DNA from: Woeseia sp.
GTDB lineage: Bacteria; Pseudomonadota; Gammaproteobacteria; Steroidobacterales; Woeseiaceae
NCBI GenBank assembly: GCA_021773015.1
Contig: JAJFKW010000001.1
Location: forward strand, 868,001-932,000
Length of the DNA stretch: 64,000 bases
Reading direction: 5' to 3'
Shown: one piece after another, positions 35,370-43,532 of the stretch
Position numbering within the stretch: position 1 is the first letter of the stretch
Layout of the letters: each line of letters begins with the position of its first letter
Made by a program: the position numbers and the translations under genes
The notes under the pieces: model-generated
Seen by the model: the letters and a program-made list of their open reading frames with translations, nothing else
What the model was told of the DNA's origin: nothing
Databases searched by the model: none

Positions 35370-36334
35370 GATGCTTTTCTCACTAAGTCCACAAAAATTT
35401 CTTCCAAAGAGCTCTGTGTCGTTTTGACATCGAAGAATTTTATGCCTGTGTCGCTCAATTCAGCCAATAATGCGGTAATACCTGTTCGATCGGCCTGCGA
35501 ATCATATGTATAGATTAGCTCACGCCCGTTGCCGTCCAACATCAAGTCGAATCCGGACAAACGCGCTGGTATCTCGGGCAATGCCTCTTGAAGTTCAAGT
35601 ATCAGTTGCTTTTTTCCAAGTTCGCGCATTAGTTTCTTTTTGTCTTCTACAAGGACGATTTCGCCGCGATCAATAATGCCGATTCTATCCGCCATCTGTT
35701 CGGCTTCTTCAATATAGTGTGTGGTTAAAATGATGGTAACGCCGGACTCCTGAAGTGTCTTAACGACGCCCCACATATCTTTACGTAATTCGACGTCGAC
35801 TCCCGCTGTTGGCTCATCCAAGAAAAGTACATCGGGTTCATGCGACAATGCTTTTGCAATTAATACGCGACGCTTCATGCCGCCAGATAACGACATGATC
35901 TTGTCGTCTTTTTTATCCCAAAGTGACAGTGAACGGAGGATCTTTTCGACATACTCTGCGTTCGCCGATTTTCCAAAAAGTCCACGGCTGAAATTAACCG
36001 TCGCGACAACCGATTCAAAAGTCTCTGTTGCTAACTCTTGAGGCACCAGGCCGATCACCGAGCGGGCGGCCCGAAAGGCCGACACGATATTGTGACCATT
36101 GACGGTAACAATGCCATCACCGGGATTAACAATTCCGCAGACGATATTGATTAGCGTCGTCTTACCCGCTCCATTCGGACCCAGCAATGCAAATATTTCA
36201 CCCCGTTCTATGTCGAGGTTGATGTTTTTCAGCGCTTGGAATCCGCCTTTGTACGTTTTCGAAAGGTTCGAAATTGATATGACTGGCGGCATGAGAGCAA
36301 TACTACTGATTATTTGCGGATGCGCCATAGCCAA
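35366..36334 (-). CDS. ABC-2 transporter ATPase
   Basis: 322 residues from TTG 36334, which has GGAAG 7 bases upstream; ATG 36328 or 36292 are alternatives. Walker A 'GPNGAGKTT', Q-loop 'LVPQELA', signature 'LSGGMKRR', Walker B '[12 protein letters not shown]' and H-loop 'TTHYIEE' are complete. The DrrA/YadG-type C-terminal domain of about 80 residues follows. It powers the permease encoded next, with which it overlaps by four bases. It is divergent from the riboswitch-controlled lipoprotein gene. Confidence 0.92.
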   Translation of the reverse strand: MAMAHPQIISSIALMPPVISISNLSKTYKGGFQALKNINLDIERGEIFALLGPNGAGKTTLINIVCGIVNPGDGIVTVNGHNIVSAFRAARSVIGLVPQELATETFESVVATVNFSRGLFGKSANAEYVEKILRSLSLWDKKDDKIMSLSGGMKRRVLIAKALSHEPDVLFLDEPTAGVDVELRKDMWGVVKTLQESGVTIILTTHYIEEAEQMADRIGIIDRGEIVLVEDKKKLMRELGKKQLILELQEALPEIPARLSGFDLMLDGNGRELIYTYDSQADRTGITALLAELSDTGIKFFDVKTTQSSLEEIFVDLVRKAS

Positions 36335-36450
36335 GTATTTTCTTCCTTGATTTATCTGTCTATTTGCGCGTGTTAAGTCACAGTTTTCTTGGCGCTACGT
36401 CGTCAAATTGCGACAGATATTAATAACTTAGGGGATTATGGAAAAGCCCG

Positions 36451-36479
36451 TTCGACAGGTGTGATTGTAGTGGTATAAA
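36451..36479 (+). promoter_or_regulatory. Likely sigma-70 promoter of the riboswitch leader
   Basis: TTCGAC (36451-36456) and TATAAA (36474-36479) are spaced by 17 bases, directly upstream of the cyclic-di-GMP aptamer. Transcription would begin near 36487, a few bases before the aptamer. The -35 is a weak match; the -10 is good. Confidence 0.5.
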
Positions 36480-36495
36480 TGCTCTTGAATTGAAA

Positions 36496-36586
36496 AAGGC
36501 AAACCTGCTGAAAGGCAGGGACGCAAAGCTTCCGGTCTACGGGTATCACCTAGGACAGCGGGGCCGCCAGAAATACGGTTTGCCTT
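36496..36586 (+). ncRNA. Class I cyclic-di-GMP riboswitch (GEMM-I)
   Basis: The conserved aptamer core is present in order: GGCAAACC, a stem closed by a GAAA tetraloop, GGGACGCAAAGC, TCCGGTCTA, a variable stem, and TAGGACAGCGGGGC. This is the pattern of the Vibrio Vc2 aptamer, including the tetraloop-receptor parts and the G/C ligand contacts. AAGGCAAACC (36496-36505) is perfectly complementary to GGTTTGCCTT (36577-36586); this could close the aptamer or act as a switching strand. The ATG of the lipoprotein gene is 126 bases further on. Messenger binding should change that gene's expression. Confidence 0.95.
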
Positions 36587-36712
36587 CGGCACTCCGTGAC
36601 TCCATTCGGGCAGTCCCCAGTTCGTGCGTTATCCACGCCGGCAACAAAACAGAGCTTTTGCACCGCCATCCAAGCGCAGCGGATGCGTGTGATTGTGACA
36701 GGGACATTTGAA

Positions 36713-37948
36713 ATGGAACTAGTGCGAACCGCGAATCGACTCTCTATTTGCATAGTTTTGTCGTCAACCACGCTCCTCGGTGGTTGCCTGTTGAACGATC
36801 CCGTTGATGACGAGCCCAGTAGCAATATCAATCCACCAACCTCGTCAAACCTCGCACCCGTGATTAGCGGCACACCGCCGCAAGTCATCCGCGTAGGCGT
36901 GAATTATAGTTTCGTGCCTGAGGCATCGGACGCGAACGCCGATACCCTCTCCTTCCAGATCGTTAATCAGCCTAATTGGTCCTCTTTCAATGCCAATACC
37001 GGGCAACTTTCGGGCGTGCCGTTCTTGGGATCGGAAGGGATGTACAGTGATATTGAAATACAGGTCAGTGATGGCCAAATGTCTACGCAACTACCGCCGT
37101 TTTCGATTACCGTTGAATCAACAACTGCGGAAAACATGCCTCCAGAGATTTCCGGAAATGCGCCGCCATCGGTTACTGTCGGAAATAATTACCTGTTTGC
37201 TCCAGCAGCATCTGACCCAGACGGAGACCAACTCACTTACAGCATAGTGAATCAGCCGAGTTGGTCTACCTTTGATCTAAATTCTGGACGCCTCACGGGT
37301 ACGCCGCAAACTGCGGACATTGGCACCTATACCGGAATCGCTATCAGTATTAGTGACGGTGTTTTGACCGCCTCATCACCGGCTTTCTCAATAACGGTGA
37401 ACGCCTCTAATAATCCGCCGTCAATTTCCGGAACGCCGCCTAGCATGGCTGTTGTTGGACAACAATGGTCCTTCGTTCCGACGGCATCCGATCCCGACGG
37501 CGATAACGTAACTTTCAGCATATCGAATAGGCCGTCCTGGGCTACCTTCAGCCAATCGAACGGCTCACTGAGCGGTACGCCACAATCGGGCGACGTCGGA
37601 GTCCACAGCAATATTCAGATTACCGTCTCAGACGGCACCAACACTACTGATTTGCCGGCATTTTCAGTCGACGTATCACAAATTGCTACAGGTACAGCGA
37701 CTCTCTCGTGGACAGCACCGACGACAAACAATGACGGCTCCCCGTTGAACAATTTGGCTGGCTTTCGAGTTTACTACGGCACTTCTGTAGGCAACTATCC
37801 GAATCAAGTTTCAATCAGTAACCCAGGCTTGACAACAACGGTGGTAGACAACCTTGCGCCCGGTACCTACTATTTCGTGTCGACCGCTATCAGCTCTCAA
37901 GGCGTGGAAAGCAATTTCTCAAACGTCGCCCAAAAGACGATTAACTGA
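36713..37948 (+). CDS. Lipoprotein with three Ig-like repeats and a fibronectin III-like domain
   Basis: 411 residues from ATG 36713 (GGGA at 8 bases). A lipoprotein signal ends in the lipobox 'LLGGC'. Three tandem repeats of about 95 residues (about 45-140, 145-235, 240-330) each start near 'ISGxPP', contain 'ASDPDGD' or a variant and 'GTPQ', and match putative-Ig/cadherin-like (He_PIG) domains. A fibronectin III-like domain (about 335-411) closes the protein ('ATLSWTAPTTNNDGSPL'). It is probably an adhesive surface or periplasmic lipoprotein. It is the first gene after the cyclic-di-GMP riboswitch, so its expression should follow the messenger. Confidence 0.9.
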   Translation: MELVRTANRLSICIVLSSTTLLGGCLLNDPVDDEPSSNINPPTSSNLAPVISGTPPQVIRVGVNYSFVPEASDANADTLSFQIVNQPNWSSFNANTGQLSGVPFLGSEGMYSDIEIQVSDGQMSTQLPPFSITVESTTAENMPPEISGNAPPSVTVGNNYLFAPAASDPDGDQLTYSIVNQPSWSTFDLNSGRLTGTPQTADIGTYTGIAISISDGVLTASSPAFSITVNASNNPPSISGTPPSMAVVGQQWSFVPTASDPDGDNVTFSISNRPSWATFSQSNGSLSGTPQSGDVGVHSNIQITVSDGTNTTDLPAFSVDVSQIATGTATLSWTAPTTNNDGSPLNNLAGFRVYYGTSVGNYPNQVSISNPGLTTTVVDNLAPGTYYFVSTAISSQGVESNFSNVAQKTIN

Positions 37949-38134
37949 TCGTCGTCTAGAGACACGTTGACTCAGCGCGCGCATTTTGCTGCGCGACATC
38001 CCGAGTCGTTCAATGGTCACAGTTTGTCGGCATTTTGACCCCACCGCGAAATCAGGAATGTGACGCATGTAGTGTGGTCTACGCCTGCGATTCATTTAGA
38101 ATAAGTTAAATAAGCAATGCTATGTATCTGATAA

Positions 38135-39616
38135 ATGCTCCGATTTCGCGAAACGTTCGGAATAAGTTGTCGACTGATGCTTCTTGCGGCCACATTCGCA
38201 AGCGTCAGCGCGCGCGCCGCGCCTGGAGATGTCCTTTTTAATGACAATTTCGAGCGTGCGGCACTGGCACCGTGGACCACGACCAACGCTGGTGTATCTG
38301 GCATCCTTACGGGTGGCGCTGTGTCGAATTCACCGACCCGAGGCGCGTTTACCAGCAATATCGCTGTAATTGTCACTAGTCCTACAATCAATGCAGCGGT
38401 GCCATCCGCACAAGTCAGTCTGTGGATACGCCGTGGCAGTGATGTTTTTAGCGAAGATACTGACGCCGGTGAAGACTTCATACTCGAATATCGACGCGCA
38501 AATAACACTTGGTCAGCTTTAGCAACTTACCTTGGGGGCGGCGTCAACGGGGAAATTATTCAGCCGACGTTTCAACTACCGCCGGACGCGTTGCACGCGA
38601 ATTTTGCGTTGCGGCTACGCCAGACTGGTGGCAGCGGGTTTAGCTTTGACTTCTGGCATTTTGACGACGTGACGGTCACAGAAGTTGCGCCACCACCGCC
38701 ATTTGGTGTGGGCGGCTGTGATGACTTCGAATCCGGTTTGGCAGGCAATTGGACGATCAATGCCACAAGCGGGTTTGCTGGTACTAGTACGGCAACATCG
38801 CAGTCACCAACCAACGCTTTATTCACCAATGGCGGTGTGATCGCTGTTACTTCAAATACCATAGATACCAGTAATCCGGCGTTTTCTAACATGACGATGT
38901 GGATAAGACGCGGCGCTGATGCATTTAGCGAGGATCCAGATGTTGGAGAGAATTTGGTCGTTGAATATTTGGATAATCTTGGTGTATGGATTGCGTTGGA
39001 GACGTTTAACGGCGCTGGCGGACAGGGACAAATATTTGCGCGAAGCTATTTCTTGCCACCTGCTGGGCGCCACGCAGCGATGCAGGTTCGATTCCGCCAA
39101 ACCGGCGGCAATGGAGCGCCATGGGATTTCTGGCATGTGGATGATGTCTGCTTCGACGTCCAACTGTTACCAAATCTGTTGGTAACAAAAGTATCGCAGA
39201 CGATATCCGATCCGTTGCATGGAACGACGAATCCATTCTCAATACCGGGCGCCATAAAAGAATACTCACTCACCGTCGCTAACGATGGGCCCGCAGGCGT
39301 TGACGCCGGTAGCACCATCATCACGGATGTTGTGCCAACGAATACCGCATTGTTTGTCGACACGAGCGGCGGTGATCCGGTTGTATTTATCGACGGGCCG
39401 GTCGCGAGCGGTCTGTCATTCAATTTCGCAACCGACGTCACGTTCAGCAATCAGTCCGGTGGCGGTGCTCCATTCACCTACGCACCGACGCCTGATGTTA
39501 ACGGTTTTGATTTAGCGGTGACCGGCTTTAGGGTCGCCCCTAGCGGCGCGATGAATGCGGCAGGTTTCAGTGGAAATCCAAGTTATTCGTTGACGTTCCG
39601 AATTCAACTACAATAA
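38135..39616 (+). CDS. Secreted protein with duplicated jelly-roll-like domain
   Basis: 493 residues with a signal peptide ending near 'ASVSARA'. Two similar domains of about 155 residues (about 32-185 and 195-345) share 'WIRRGSDVFSED' / 'WIRRGADAFSED', 'RQTGGSG' / 'RQTGGNG' and 'DFWHFDDV' / 'DFWHVDDV', a pattern also seen in MshQ-like surface proteins. A DUF11-like domain (about 350-493) ends the protein. It is likely a surface or secreted binding protein. It is 186 bases after the lipoprotein on the same strand and may be read from the same riboswitch transcript. Confidence 0.8.
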   Translation: MLRFRETFGISCRLMLLAATFASVSARAAPGDVLFNDNFERAALAPWTTTNAGVSGILTGGAVSNSPTRGAFTSNIAVIVTSPTINAAVPSAQVSLWIRRGSDVFSEDTDAGEDFILEYRRANNTWSALATYLGGGVNGEIIQPTFQLPPDALHANFALRLRQTGGSGFSFDFWHFDDVTVTEVAPPPPFGVGGCDDFESGLAGNWTINATSGFAGTSTATSQSPTNALFTNGGVIAVTSNTIDTSNPAFSNMTMWIRRGADAFSEDPDVGENLVVEYLDNLGVWIALETFNGAGGQGQIFARSYFLPPAGRHAAMQVRFRQTGGNGAPWDFWHVDDVCFDVQLLPNLLVTKVSQTISDPLHGTTNPFSIPGAIKEYSLTVANDGPAGVDAGSTIITDVVPTNTALFVDTSGGDPVVFIDGPVASGLSFNFATDVTFSNQSGGGAPFTYAPTPDVNGFDLAVTGFRVAPSGAMNAAGFSGNPSYSLTFRIQLQ

Positions 39617-39620
39617 AGCT

Positions 39621-40601
39621 TCAGCTCCCCTGATAAATCTTACTCGCAACGTAACTCGCACCTAATAATCCAGGGTCATTGTGCAGTATCAGTCTTGTTG
39701 GAATAACCTCCATCAACGAACGATATCTTCCCTTGCTTTCGAATCCGACTCGGAACCGACTATTGGCCAGTAGCTCCGGGTAGCGCTTGGCAATACCGCC
39801 GGCAACATACACACCGTCAGTTGCTTTGATCGACAGCGCCAAATTTCCGGCCACCTGCCCTAACAGTTCGAAGAACAGTTGTACGGCCTCCTCCGCTCGC
39901 GAATCTCTGTTGTCAATACTCGCCGCAAATATTTCGGCAGCAGTTAATTCGTTTTGTCTTTCATTGTGAATCTTGCATAGCGCCCAGTATATGTTTTCGA
40001 GCCCAGGTCCGGACACCAAACGCTCATCAGAAACTCTATCGAACCGCTCACGCAAAGCCGCCAATATATCCATTTGAACCTTCGATTCTGGCGCGAAACC
40101 CTGATGCCCTCCTTCGCCGACAATTGGCACCAAGGTACGGTCCTTTAGGGCCAGACCGCCGTAACCCAATCCAGTGCCAGGACCGACGATACCGACCGTA
40201 AATCGTTTTGTGTCCAACGGCGTGCTCGCTGGCAGACCGATATCCTGGCTGGCAGCCTCATCAATAAGCGGGATGGCATACGCAATCGCCTCAAAGTCGT
40301 TAAGTAGCGCAACGTTTATCTGACCAAAATCGTTAGCCAAGTTTGCTGCATCGATACTCCATTGATTGTTGGTAAAGCGCACCGCGTTGTCGACGACTGG
40401 ACCAGCAACGGCAAAGCAAATGGCCTGCGGATTCGGCGCTTGCACCGATGTCAAATATGACTTGATCGCCAGCTCAGCGGTCGAAAAGTCCTCGCATGCC
40501 AACGTCTTTTTGCGGCTGAAACCGCGTACCTTCGGGTCTGCGAGCGCAAATCTCGCATTGGTACCGCCAATATCACCGACAAGTAAACGGGGGGTCGTCA
40601 T
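39621..40601 (-). CDS. glk: Glucokinase
   Basis: 326 residues, the usual length for the bacterial Glk family, which phosphorylates glucose with ATP in the cytoplasm. The phosphate-1 motif 'VGDIGGTNARFAL', the catalytic-region 'LLNDFEAIAY', the 'GPGTGLGYGG' adenosine loop and the sugar-binding 'GEGGHQGF' are all visible. The end 'DPGLLGA' fits the family. It is alone between convergent and divergent neighbours; no sugar operon surrounds it. Confidence 0.95.
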   Translation of the reverse strand: MTTPRLLVGDIGGTNARFALADPKVRGFSRKKTLACEDFSTAELAIKSYLTSVQAPNPQAICFAVAGPVVDNAVRFTNNQWSIDAANLANDFGQINVALLNDFEAIAYAIPLIDEAASQDIGLPASTPLDTKRFTVGIVGPGTGLGYGGLALKDRTLVPIVGEGGHQGFAPESKVQMDILAALRERFDRVSDERLVSGPGLENIYWALCKIHNERQNELTAAEIFAASIDNRDSRAEEAVQLFFELLGQVAGNLALSIKATDGVYVAGGIAKRYPELLANSRFRVGFESKGRYRSLMEVIPTRLILHNDPGLLGASYVASKIYQGS

Positions 40602-40839
40602 TCGAATGCTTCTACAGATTATTAATTGTCAGGAATCTACCAACGGCGATTCTAGCAAACTCAATCTAATGTTATGAAAATATTGGTGCATACAGGGATT
40701 GCAAGTGCTGCGATCGAATGTCACAGCCATCGCTCACCGGCATCACAATAACTAAGGCGCAGAACGGTTCGCGGCGAAGCATCACCGTCAGGTCGACGTG
40801 CTCGCCGCGCATGGCTAGATCCGTATTATTATTGTTGGC

Positions 40840-41667
40840 TCAGTCAAATATCCAAACAAGACCGCGACGAAACGACTCTGTTATCAACGAGAAATGACCG
40901 TATCCATCAATGGTTAAGGCATTGAGGCGCCATGGCGTCTTTTTCTGCCTAGACCAATGTTCTATCCATGCTACCGCAGGTACCCTAAAGCGCCGCTCAT
41001 CATCAGAAGCGCTTGCGACATACAGCTTTGACTTGGTACGTTTGGAATTTACGAGAGGCTGTAGGAAGAAATCCAAATTCCGGTGCAGCGCCGGATTGCT
41101 CGCAATATGACCCCAAAACAATCCGGGCTTAGTCATTGCCGAATATAGAACGAACTGGCCGCCAATAGACTGTCCGAAAATAATTCTCTTGTTTGGATTC
41201 GAACGGTAGTTGGCTTCCACCATTGGCAGTATTTGTCTTTCGAGTACTTCTTGAAATTTTCCAGCACCCCCATAGTGCGCTCGCTCGTCGCTGGGTGCAG
41301 TGTAGTCTGTGCCCCGAAAATTGCCTGTCTCAAAGTTGTTGCTAGCGTAGGAAATGCCGACGATGATGAGATCCGGCACATCGCCCTGGTTACGCAAATA
41401 GCCGTAGTACCCAGCCAGCATTGGAAACGTCACACCGCCGTCTAACAAATAAACCGTCGGGTACTCTTTACGTTCCGACGCATCATAGTCGCTTGGCACA
41501 TTGACGATGACGTGGAATGATCTGCCGAGTTCATCAACGACAACTTCATGGTGTTTGGCATTGCCGATTGATTGCAATTTGCTGAGCGGGCCCTCATCAG
41601 CCGCCGCTGCATTTGCAAGCAGGCCGATCAGCACAATATTGAAAAATGAAAAGTTGCGTGCAAGCAT
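40840..41667 (-). CDS. Exported esterase of the IroE/Fes-like alpha/beta family
   Basis: 275 residues from ATG 41667, which exposes a signal peptide ending 'LLANAAAADE'; the frame to 41700 only adds a polar extension. The fold shows 'YPTVYLLDGGVTFPML', nucleophile elbow 'IFGQSIGGQ' and a C-terminal His in 'DGYGHFSL'. This is the putative-esterase family (PF00756), which includes IroE and Fes siderophore esterases and also carbohydrate esterases. The substrate is not clear and no siderophore gene is adjacent. Confidence 0.85.
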   Translation of the reverse strand: MLARNFSFFNIVLIGLLANAAAADEGPLSKLQSIGNAKHHEVVVDELGRSFHVIVNVPSDYDASERKEYPTVYLLDGGVTFPMLAGYYGYLRNQGDVPDLIIVGISYASNNFETGNFRGTDYTAPSDERAHYGGAGKFQEVLERQILPMVEANYRSNPNKRIIFGQSIGGQFVLYSAMTKPGLFWGHIASNPALHRNLDFFLQPLVNSKRTKSKLYVASASDDERRFRVPAVAWIEHWSRQKKTPWRLNALTIDGYGHFSLITESFRRGLVWIFD

Positions 41668-41867
41668 GCATTCACACTCCGTTGGAAATCCCCAAGACAT
41701 TGATATTCAAGCGTTATGACCTAAAGACAGTGTCACTTGTTTCATACCATTTAGCATTAAGGTCAGCTCGATTCAAGCATATCGGGTATTCCCGCGCTGA
41801 CAGCACTGTTTTCTGCAGTTACTATAAGAGACAAGTTTTTCGCGCAATCCAAATCCAGGAGTTTCCC

Positions 41868-42446
41868 GTGACAATGCGATTGATTATGATTTTGGCCACG
41901 ATATTTATCGGTAGCACGGCAGTTGCCGATTGGTCACTCGAAAACGATTCATCCGATCTCTATTTTGTCACTACAAAAGCGTTGGATATTGCCGAAGTTC
42001 ATCAGTTTACCGACCTTGCTGGTCGTATCGGAGATGATGGAATCGCTGCGGTATCGATTGCGCTTGATAGTGTTGACACCGGTATTGCAATTCGCGATGA
42101 GCGTCTGCGAGAGATGTTGTTCGAGACGCAGGCTTACCCTGAGTCGATGATTCGTGCAGAAATCGATATGAATATTGTCGAGGAATTACTGCCTGGGTCG
42201 AGTGCCAGTGTAGACATCACATTCACTTTAGATTTGCACGGCGTAGAGATCGAACTGAATGCACCGATTATTTTTTCCAGAATGAGCGATAACGTGCTAA
42301 CAGTGACCAACGCAAAACCGATTTTGGTTTCAGCCAGTTCGTTAAACTTGTCAGATGGTGTGGAAGCACTGCGAAAAATCGCCAACTTGCCGAGCATTGG
42401 CAGTGCCGTACCAGTCACATTTGTGCTTACATTCGTGCGCTTTTAG
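41868..42446 (+). CDS. YceI-like periplasmic lipocalin-type protein
   Basis: 192 residues from GTG 41868, preceded by AGGAG at 6 bases; ATG 41874 is 12 bases away and less likely. The signal peptide ends 'GSTAVA', then 'DWSLENDSSDLYFVTTKAL' starts the YceI domain, which continues to 'FVLTFVRF'. YceI proteins form a lipocalin-like barrel that binds isoprenoid lipids; the true ligand in most species is unknown. It is a typical length and stands alone. Confidence 0.85.
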   Translation: MTMRLIMILATIFIGSTAVADWSLENDSSDLYFVTTKALDIAEVHQFTDLAGRIGDDGIAAVSIALDSVDTGIAIRDERLREMLFETQAYPESMIRAEIDMNIVEELLPGSSASVDITFTLDLHGVEIELNAPIIFSRMSDNVLTVTNAKPILVSASSLNLSDGVEALRKIANLPSIGSAVPVTFVLTFVRF

Positions 42447-42478
42447 GGAAAGTTGTCGACACCGCAATTCGCGATACT

Positions 42479-43528
42479 TTAGTCGCTACCTGATGCGGGT
42501 TTGACACTAACGGTCATACCATCTTCCAATCTCTCGGCGCCGCGAACGACCACGCTGTCTCCTGCCGTGAGTTCGCCAATGACTTCGATTAACGGTCCCG
42601 AACCCATTCCAGTGATCACAGGAATCCGGCGTACTTGCGATTCAGTAGTAACCATAAATACGGACGCACCCTCTCGCCGCAAGACCAGTGCATCCCTCGG
42701 CACTGTCAGCACATCTCGGACATTGCTGGTCGGCATGGAAACTCGTACACTCTCGCCAACCGTCCACGCTGCCGAATCTACATCAAGACGCACCTCAAAC
42801 ATATGCGATTGCGGATTTCCGAATGGCACTATGGTCCGGACCACAGCCTGTCCGTCGCCATAGTCGCTACGCAGCGCCAATTCATCTGCAACCGACAGAT
42901 AATGCACTGTATTGAGCGGAGCACGCGCGACGATTTCAATTGAGTCTGGATCCACCAATCTGATCACTTCGTCGGCAACGTTAAGTCGTTCTCCTATGCT
43001 CCTTAGACGTTCCGTCACAATACCGTCAAACGGCGCACTTATTTCTGTAACAGCCATCGCGACCTTGGCTCTTCCGAGGCGCGCATTAGCGATTGCTTCT
43101 TCGCTTTCAGCGACGCTCAAATCCGAAGTCGTTCTCTCGAGCAGGCTTTTTGCGGCATTATTATCAAGCGCTAAGCGTTCCAGTCGTTTGACTTCCGATC
43201 GTAAAAACTTGACCCGCGCTTGTTCGCGCTTCAATTCACTGCTTGCCTCAACTTCTCGCAAGCGAAAGTTAATATCGTCGAGCTTAGCTACTGCCTCGCC
43301 TTTCTTAACCTTAGTTCCAACTTCCGCTATCCACGCTATTTTCGCCGATAATTCCGACGCAAGGCGCGAGTCGAACCGACTCAGGACAGTTCCCGGCACC
43401 TCTACGCTGGGTGCGATCATGCCTCTATTCGCTTTTGCAACCACGACAGGCGCCGGAGGCGCTTCCCATTGCGCCAATACCGGCAGCGTAAGCAACACGA
43501 AAAGCGCAGCAGTGTAAAGAATCTTCAT
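42479..43528 (-). CDS. RND efflux periplasmic adaptor
   Basis: 349 residues with a signal peptide ending 'LTLPVLA'. The lipoyl halves ('VPGTVLSRFDSRLASELSAK' and 'ISAPFDGIVTERLRSIGE') flank a coiled-coil hairpin (about 80-150), followed by beta-barrel and membrane-proximal domains. It should connect the RND pump to a TolC-type channel. It lies 4 bases after the pump gene, in the order pump then adaptor, which is the reverse of acrAB. No outer-membrane factor gene is beside it. Confidence 0.9.
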   Translation of the reverse strand: MKILYTAALFVLLTLPVLAQWEAPPAPVVVAKANRGMIAPSVEVPGTVLSRFDSRLASELSAKIAWIAEVGTKVKKGEAVAKLDDINFRLREVEASSELKREQARVKFLRSEVKRLERLALDNNAAKSLLERTTSDLSVAESEEAIANARLGRAKVAMAVTEISAPFDGIVTERLRSIGERLNVADEVIRLVDPDSIEIVARAPLNTVHYLSVADELALRSDYGDGQAVVRTIVPFGNPQSHMFEVRLDVDSAAWTVGESVRVSMPTSNVRDVLTVPRDALVLRREGASVFMVTTESQVRRIPVITGMGSGPLIEVIGELTAGDSVVVRGAERLEDGMTVSVKPASGSD

Positions 43529-43532
43529 CTTA

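Noticed and set aside
36596-36712. Longer N-terminus for the Ig-repeat lipoprotein
   Set aside because: It would lie inside the riboswitch leader and bury the lipoprotein signal; ATG 36713 has a good ribosome site.
37974-37995. CGCGCA/TGCGCG inverted repeat after the lipoprotein gene
   Set aside because: Only six base pairs and no T-run, so not called as a terminator.
40040-40075. A short ACGCAAAGCC match to the GEMM core inside glk
   Set aside because: The rest of the aptamer is absent and it lies within a coding region.
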